A DNA stretch of 64,000 bases from Eucommia ulmoides (Eukaryota; Streptophyta; Magnoliopsida; Garryales; Eucommiaceae), in contig CM028332.1 of the NCBI GenBank assembly GCA_016647705.1, forward strand, positions 29,579,300 through 29,643,299. The letters run 5' to 3'. Shown piece after piece: positions 58,709-64,000 of this stretch. The first letter of the stretch is position 1. Every line of letters begins with the position of its first letter. The position numbers and the translations under genes were made by a program. Below the pieces are notes generated by a model. It made no database searches. It saw only the letters and a program-made list of their open reading frames with translations, and had not been told where the DNA came from.

Positions 58709-58914
58709 AGGTCTATCGTAACGAATCGTGAGCATTAGGATGAAGAGGAGACGGATAAGAAATGAATTAATCTTCATCGTGGCGGAGGGAATGAAAGTGG
58801 GAGGCGAATGGCGAGAAGGTAGAAGGTGGGCGCCGGTGTGGGTGTCGATGCTGATCGTGGGAACTTCTTCTCACACTACGTGGATGTTGATGTTGGGGAA
58901 AAAAGAACTTAATG
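58709..58914 (+). other. short G-rich unidentified segment
   Basis: An open frame (58728-58967) rich in Arg, Glu, Gly and Trp. The frame is not recognised and could be low-complexity. Confidence 0.3.
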
Positions 58915-59470
58915 TTCATAATTTTCATATATTATATTTTTTATTTTATATTATTCTTTTAATTTAGTTTATATAAATTCACTATTTTAGTATTATTACT
59001 AAATTTAATATCCATATATTATTTGTGTAATTTTCACAAATTTAATATCCATTACTTTTGTATATTATATATAAATTTAATTAATTTTCGTATTATTTTA
59101 TTATTTTTAAATTAATGATATAATTTTCATATTTCTATTTTAATTTAATTTTTATAAATTTTGGGTTTCAGCATTATTACTAAATTTAATATGCATATAT
59201 TATATATATAATTTTTGTAAATTTAAGCTTGGTAATTTATATATATTATTTTTTATATTATTTTTTTAGTTTAATTTTTGTAAATTTAATATTTCAAAAT
59301 TATTACTATAATTTTCGTATATTAAATTTATATTTATATTATTTTTAATTTAATTATTGTAAATTTATATTTTAGTATTATTAATAAATTTAATGTTCAT
59401 ATATTGTTTATATAAATTTATATATATAGAAAAACATATTCTTACTCCTTAATTATACAAAAAACAAAAA
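58915..59470. repeat. AT-rich degenerate tandem repeat
   Basis: About five loose copies, spaced 90-140 bp, of a unit containing TTTTAATTTARTTTWTRTAAATT, TTAGTATTATTACTAAATTTAATAT and CATATATTAT. No coding potential. Confidence 0.6.
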
Positions 59471-60050
59471 TTATCTCTCCTCAATTAAGTATAAAATATA
59501 TAAGGTTAAATATAAATATGATTTTTTTTATTATTTAGACTTAATTTCTCTCTCTCTCTCTCTCTCTCTTTAATCATTCTTTTAAATAAAAAGGTTATTA
59601 TTTAAATCTTTTTAAGAATAGTATTAGATATAGCTCCCCAACAGTTAAAAAAATAGGCATGGATGGACGTTTGTACCTCTGTAAAAAAATAAATAACCCT
59701 AACCCTAATGCTCATTTCATTTTTTTCTACCGCTCTCTCTCTCTGTTTTCTTCAACCACTCCCTCTTGCTCTCTCTCTGCAATTTTCAAATGCAAAACCC
59801 TATCCCATTGGTTTGTTGTTGTTTGTCATCCAACATCGATCATCCACCATCGTTCATCTAGCACCGGTTGTCCAAATCTGCACATCCTTAGCTGTTCATT
59901 CTCAGCCGCTCGTTCTCAACCGTTCTTCATTGTTTGTCATTGTCTTTTCCACTACCAGCTGTCCACTGCCTTCATCCTCAGCCTAGAGTTTATTGTCGTG
60001 CTATTTCTTTCCCCCCCTCTTTCTACTTCCAGATTTGGAATTTTTCAAAT
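59471..60050. other. AT-rich then C/T-rich DNA, no gene recognised
   Basis: A (CT)n run lies at 59546-59570. An open frame at 59659-60054 (131 aa; His, Ser, Phe and Cys-rich) overlaps a second frame and is not convincing; the region resembles leader sequence with two AACCCTA motifs. Confidence 0.4.
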
Positions 60051-60560
60051 CTGACTTGAATGTTCATGTAGAATACCTAGATATGAGTTCATTCCCAGTG
60101 TTTGGTTTGGTGGACATTCATTTACAATTTGGTGAACGTTCATTCTGATTTTGTTAGACTTGTTTTTTATTTTATTGATTTTTGTGAAGTTTTTTATTTA
60201 TTCAGGTGAATGTTCTTTTCATTGATCTTAGGTTTCTTTCACATTTCTTGATTTTTTTATTTTTTTTTATTTTTTTGTTGTGAATGTTTGCAGTGGGTTT
60301 CAGAGCTATTTGGTTTAGTTATTGGGGGTGAATATGTCATTAATTTGTGGTTAGTGAATGTTCATGCCGATTTCGTTTTTGTTGATCTTATGAGTTTTTT
60401 AATATCTTGATTTGTTATTCGTAGTGTTTTGGGTGAACGTTCATGTGGTTTGATGAAATATTCACACCGATTTGTTTTTGTTGATCTTTGTTTTGTTCAA
60501 TTTTTTTTTGATTTCAAGTGGTTTTCGTTAAGGTTCATACCGGGATTGTATTTTGTTAAT
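60050..60560. repeat. degenerate repeat with GTGAACGTTCAT motif
   Basis: GTGAACGTTCAT or near variants (GAATGTTCATG, GTGAATGTTCTT, GGTTCATACCG) occur about eight times in 500 bp, each followed by CCGATTTYGTTTTTGTTGATCTT-like sequence. The core AACGTT is palindromic. No coding frame. Confidence 0.6.
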
Positions 60561-61130
60561 TTGTATTCTTAAAAAATAATGAACATTCACTATAGCAGAA
60601 TCAGAGTTAAAATGTATTAAAATATTTAAGTCTTGATTTTTTAACAGAATTGTATTGTACGTAAATAATAGAAAAAAGATAATTAAATAACAGAGGATTG
60701 TTTTTTAAAAATCTCTAAGGACTAAAAACTTTATTATAGTAGTTGAGGAACCATTTTTCAATTTATACATCTCTTAAGAAATTTAAAATATATTTCTCAT
60801 ACAAATACACATTTTGTAATTATGTTAAATTTTTTGTTTACTCTAGACCATTTTGTGTCTCTAGAGACAAAAAATGGATGAGATTTATTTAAAGAGTTTA
60901 CGTAAATTCTGTTTTATTATATAGATATATTTAATTTTATAAAAATAAATAAATAAAAACTTGTGTAAAAGTTAATTTTTAATTATCGACTAGTTTTTTT
61001 AAGGGGCAATCACCATTAACTCTCAAAATGCGGAAGAAATTATTGATCAAGCCTATCACTTTTTACTCTTTTTTTTTACACCAATAACTCCTTTTGTCTT
61101 TTTTGATCAAAATACCTCTCATGTGAATGT
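60561..61130. other. intergenic DNA, no feature recognised
   Basis: AT-rich; no repeat or gene seen. Confidence 0.5.
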
Positions 61131-61134
61131 TGAA

Positions 61135-61485
61135 TGTAACATCAATTTTATTTTATTTTTAATTTTACGATGTTATATTTTTCTGACCAAAATACCCATG
61201 TGGATGTGAATGTAACATTCAACACCTGTGGATGTTAAATGTAACATTAATTCTTTTTTTTTTTTTTTGTTTTTTTTGTTTTTTAACATTCAACATCTGT
61301 AGATGTTGAATGTAACATCAATTGTTATCATATTTTTATTAATCTTATTATGTGTAGATGTTATATTCAACACTTGTGAATATTGAATGTAACATTAATT
61401 GTTATTTTGTTTTATGTATCAATGGTTAAAAACCATAGGATGTTATATTCAACACCTGTGGATGTTGAATGTAACATCAATTGTC
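61135..61485. repeat. cluster of GATGTTATATTCAACA stem-loops
   Basis: Four to five imperfect hairpins. The best is GATGTTATATTCAACA (61439-61454), an 8-base loop CCTGTGGA, and TGTTGAATGTAACATC (61463-61478), pairing 15 of 16 bases. Others are at 61209-61243, 61287-61320 and 61360-61395. The stem sequence is akin to that in the cluster at 16307-16535. Confidence 0.8.
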
Positions 61486-61950
61486 ACACACAAGTAATTA
61501 TTGGATCTTTTGCTAGCTGCACTCAATAAACTACAAATTGTCGGGTGTAAAGTGTAATTATTCATGCAAGCTGGCATGCACTGTTGCAACAATCGATGAA
61601 AATATCAAGCTAGCACGCATTCTATTATCAAAAGCTCCTTTAATTCAAAATAGCATACCACTTCGGTATGGTCTCCAAAGCTCCTGTAATCGTCTTTGGT
61701 ATGGTCTCGAAATCTCCAAAGCCTCCTTTGGAAATATTATCGAAAACTCCTGCAATTGTTCAACGAATCTCCAACGAAGGAACCGTAGACGAATTGAAAG
61801 AGCATACCACAATCGAAGGAGCAGATCAACGAAGCTCCGAAGCGATTCCGATGTATGAATGAATCGAATCCGACAAAGAAATAGACAACACGGAGTGGTT
61901 CGAATTAGGTATTCACAGGCAAATGGAATCGCCACAAAGACGTCGGTGTC
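61486..61950 (+). other. unidentified coding-like segment next to the CACTA end
   Basis: Two overlapping plus frames (61538-61858 and 61668-61862) and one minus frame (61645-61956) are open over 200-320 bases. A 33-bp direct repeat, TTYGGTATGGTCTCSAAA, occurs at 61662 and 61698. No family is recognised; it may be a worn exon or chance. Confidence 0.3.
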
Positions 61951-61969
61951 AAGCACTACAAGAAAAATG

Positions 61970-62560
61970 ATTTTTAGTGAGAAAAAATTTTGTCGCTAAA
62001 AGTACTAGATTCGTCACTAAAGCTTTTTAGTGAGGAAATGGATTCGTCGTTACGGTTGTTGTAGAAACTTCGTCGTTAAAAGTGTTTAGTGACTAATTTT
62101 GAATTCCTCACTAAAACTATATATTTAGCGAGGAATTAACTTGTCGCTAATTTCCTCACTGAAGGAACTACTTGGTTGCTAAAAGTCATCTTTTCCAACA
62201 AAATTTATTTGAATAATTTCGTCGCTAATAGTTAACGACCAACTAAATTTCTCACTAAAAGTAACAATTCGCAACAAATTTTATTTGAATAATTTTCTTG
62301 CTAATAATTCACATTTAACAACAAACTAAATTTCTCACTAAAAGTAAGATTTTGCAACAATTTTGTTTGAATAATTTCCTCGCTAATAATTCATATTTAG
62401 AAACCAACTAAATTTCTCGTAAAAAGTAAGAATTTGCAACAAAATATATTTGAATAATTTTCTCACTAATAACTTGTGTACAGAAACCAACTAAATTTCT
62501 CGCTAAAAGTAACAATTTGTAACAAAATTCATTTGAATAATTTCCTCACTAATAAAAGCA
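61970..62560. repeat. CACTA subterminal repeats
   Basis: First, short motifs TTTAGTGAG, TCGTCGCTAA and CTCACTAAA in both orientations (61975-62180). Then about five tandem copies, roughly 80 bp each, of TTTGAATAATTTCCTCGCTAA, CCAACTAAATTTCTCACTAAAAGTAA and TTGCAACAAAATT. Such subterminal arrays bind the transposase in CACTA elements. Confidence 0.8.
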
Positions 62561-63390
62561 TACATTGATCGCCATTAGAACTTGAGACATATATTTAGAA
62601 TGTGAACTGTTTATCACATCCAAAATAAAGAGAAACAAAAATCTATTGCATGCATAATCTATAACAATCTCATTCTTGCAAAAAAGAAAAGAAAAAAAAG
62701 AAGAAGAAAAAAACAGCAAAATATTTGTATTAAATATCTTCACTTGCACAAAATAGTCTTCTCAACAAATAATTAATTTGCATCACAAACAAATCAAATA
62801 AATCGATAAGTCACAACTAATTTGTTTAAGAACCAATGAGCAAACATGAATAAGATTCACGAAAAAGTTTTGAGCATCAATTTAACTCAAACAAATTAAG
62901 GAATATGGAAAAGCCCCATATCAACTCTAGTCTTTTTATAGTGTTATGCTTTTTTGTTTTTTTTTGTTTAAATTATCTGTGCAGTGTTTTCTGTTAAGAA
63001 ACGAAAAATCAACTGAACAGATACTAAAAAAAAATGTTTTGTTCGATGTTTAAGAATTAAATAGGTTCAATATTTTTTTTTAAATGAACAAATACTCAAA
63101 ATAAAACCAAAACTAATTAAAAAAAAAAAAAAAGTCAAACAGAGCAAGATGAATTACACAGAAGCACCGTGAGAGAAGAGAACAAATGGAAATTTCCGTC
63201 TGATCTGTAAATCCGAAACACTTGAAAGTAGAAAGTAGAGTTTTTTTTTGGCACTACCTCTCCCTACAATCATTGTAATTTGCGGGTCAATTGTTCCTTT
63301 ACTTTTAATAATTTTGGGTATTTGGGCAACTTCGGAATGAACTAATGACCATTGTCATTTTGGGCAACTCTAAATGAATCCACTTGCATG
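62561..63390. other. AT-rich DNA, no gene recognised
   Basis: Contains an A/G-rich patch at 62680-62715 and an A run at 63121-63133. No open frame of interest. Confidence 0.5.
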
Positions 63391-64000
63391 TCACTATTTA
63401 TCTACACAGTATTGTAAGTGCACTGTACCAAAGAGGAAAAAAAAAAAAAACAGAACAAGAAAAACTGAACACAAAAAATAGAAAAACAGAGGAAGGACAG
63501 ATGAACTGCACACTAAATCTACACAGTATTGTAAGTACATTATACCAGAGAAAGACAAAAAAAAAAAAAAAGAAAAAAAGAGAGACAGAACATGAAAAAC
63601 TAAATTTAAAAAATGGAAAAACAGAGCATAGAAAAGAGAAAAGTGAAATGCACTGTAACAAGGAAAAAAATGGACACCCAACCTCATTCCCTTTTTTTAC
63701 TGTGTTTTTTTTTTTTTTTTTACTGCCTTTTTTTTTTCTCTTGTTTTTCATTTTGTTTCCAGTTACTTTTGTTCTTTTTTTTTTTTTTTCCTAGTTCTTT
63801 GTTCTGTCCCTTTTCCTATAGCAAATATTTTTTCCATTTTTGTTTCCTTTTTCTTAGATACATTAACATTAATTAACATGAAAAATTGAACAGAAAAACA
63901 GAGCAAGGACAGATGAACTGCACACTAAATCTACACAGTATTGTAAGTGCATTATACCAGAGAGAGACAAAAAAAAAAAAAAAGCAGAACATGAAAAACT
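63391..64000. repeat. tandem/dispersed repeat of about 115 bp, three copies
   Basis: Copies at 63397-63510, 63511-63640 and 63908-64000 (cut by the window end) share ATCTACACAGTATTGTAAGT, ATTATACCAGAGA, a long A run, then CAGAACATGAAAAACT and GACAGATGAACTGCACACTAA. Copies two and three are separated by a T-rich low-complexity spacer (63690-63850). Confidence 0.8.

Larger units (their letters stand above)
61954..64000 (+). mobile_element. CACTA (En/Spm-type) element, left end, continues past the window
   Basis: CACTACAAGAAAAATGA at 61954 is a canonical CACTA terminal sequence, preceded by AAG (61951-61953) as the possible 3-bp target duplication. Subterminal repeats of TCGCTAAAAGT and CTCACTAAA motifs follow at once. 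The matching right end (TTTTTCTTGTAGTG) is not in the window, so the element's length and transposase are unknown; it is uncertain whether everything to 64000 belongs to it. Confidence 0.75.

Noticed and set aside
59690..59712. AACCCTAACCCTAA telomere-like motif
   Set aside because: Only two units; too short to mark an interstitial telomere.
63384..63876. Several Lys-rich or Phe-rich frames on both strands
   Set aside because: Poly(A) and poly(T) low-complexity DNA.

Overview
The window looks like intergenic DNA from the nuclear genome of a flowering plant, probably a eudicot. It is strongly AT-rich and is built almost entirely of nested, decayed transposable elements of plant families: Ty1/copia and Ty3/gypsy LTR elements, a LINE, MULE, CACTA and PIF/Harbinger-like DNA elements, and many simple or tandem repeats. 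I found no intact protein-coding gene, tRNA, rRNA or CRISPR array. Every recognisable coding stretch carries stops, frameshifts or truncation. The species cannot be told from the sequence alone.

Layout. 0-7.6 kb: a MITE-like element, then a 2.3-kb solo LTR (TSD AAGAT) split by a second, gypsy-type solo LTR (TSD TTTAC). 7.9-12.7 kb: AT-rich tandem repeats, a LINE remnant with ORF1 and a poly(A) tail but no ORF2, and a 218-bp tandem duplication. 13.4-16.0 kb: a copia element with both LTRs, a 5-bp TSD and a large internal deletion. 16.3-18.6 kb: stem-loop repeats and two fragments of ordinary host genes, a plastid-type glutathione reductase on the plus strand and an SRC2-like C2-domain protein on the minus strand. 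19.8-23.7 kb: a second copy of the same copia family without its 5' end. 24.1-26.1 kb: a gypsy-like LTR candidate.

26.6-46.8 kb is the most interesting block. A FAR1-type Mutator transposase pseudogene (plus strand) and a minus-strand gene of the putative plant transposon protein type (PF20167-like) lie between two inverted arrays of a roughly 110-bp, hairpin-forming repeat. Each array is about 1.1 kb. An 8.45-kb LTR retrotransposon, with two 2.27-kb LTRs and a tRNA-Met primer site, sits inside the left array. It encodes gag but no pol, and carries its own second PF20167-like gene. The block reads as a roughly 10-12 kb MULE carrying a passenger gene, later hit by a non-autonomous retrotransposon carrying a gene of the same family.

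47.4-48.5 kb: a 1.1-kb Harbinger-like element (TSD TTA) filled with a minisatellite. 48.5-49.2 kb: GA-rich 100-bp repeats. 50.0-53.75 kb: a third copia copy, abutting a truncated gypsy LTR. 53.75-58.7 kb: a gag-only gypsy element (tRNA-Asp primer site) in an LTR-gag-LTR-gag tandem arrangement. 58.7-61.9 kb: AT-rich repeats and a second stem-loop cluster. 61.95 kb onward: the terminus and subterminal repeats of a CACTA element that runs past the window end.

Nothing here forms a working pathway. The genes make sense only as parts of mobile elements or as fragments carried or left by them. All assignments rest on recognition of motifs by eye; no database search was run.
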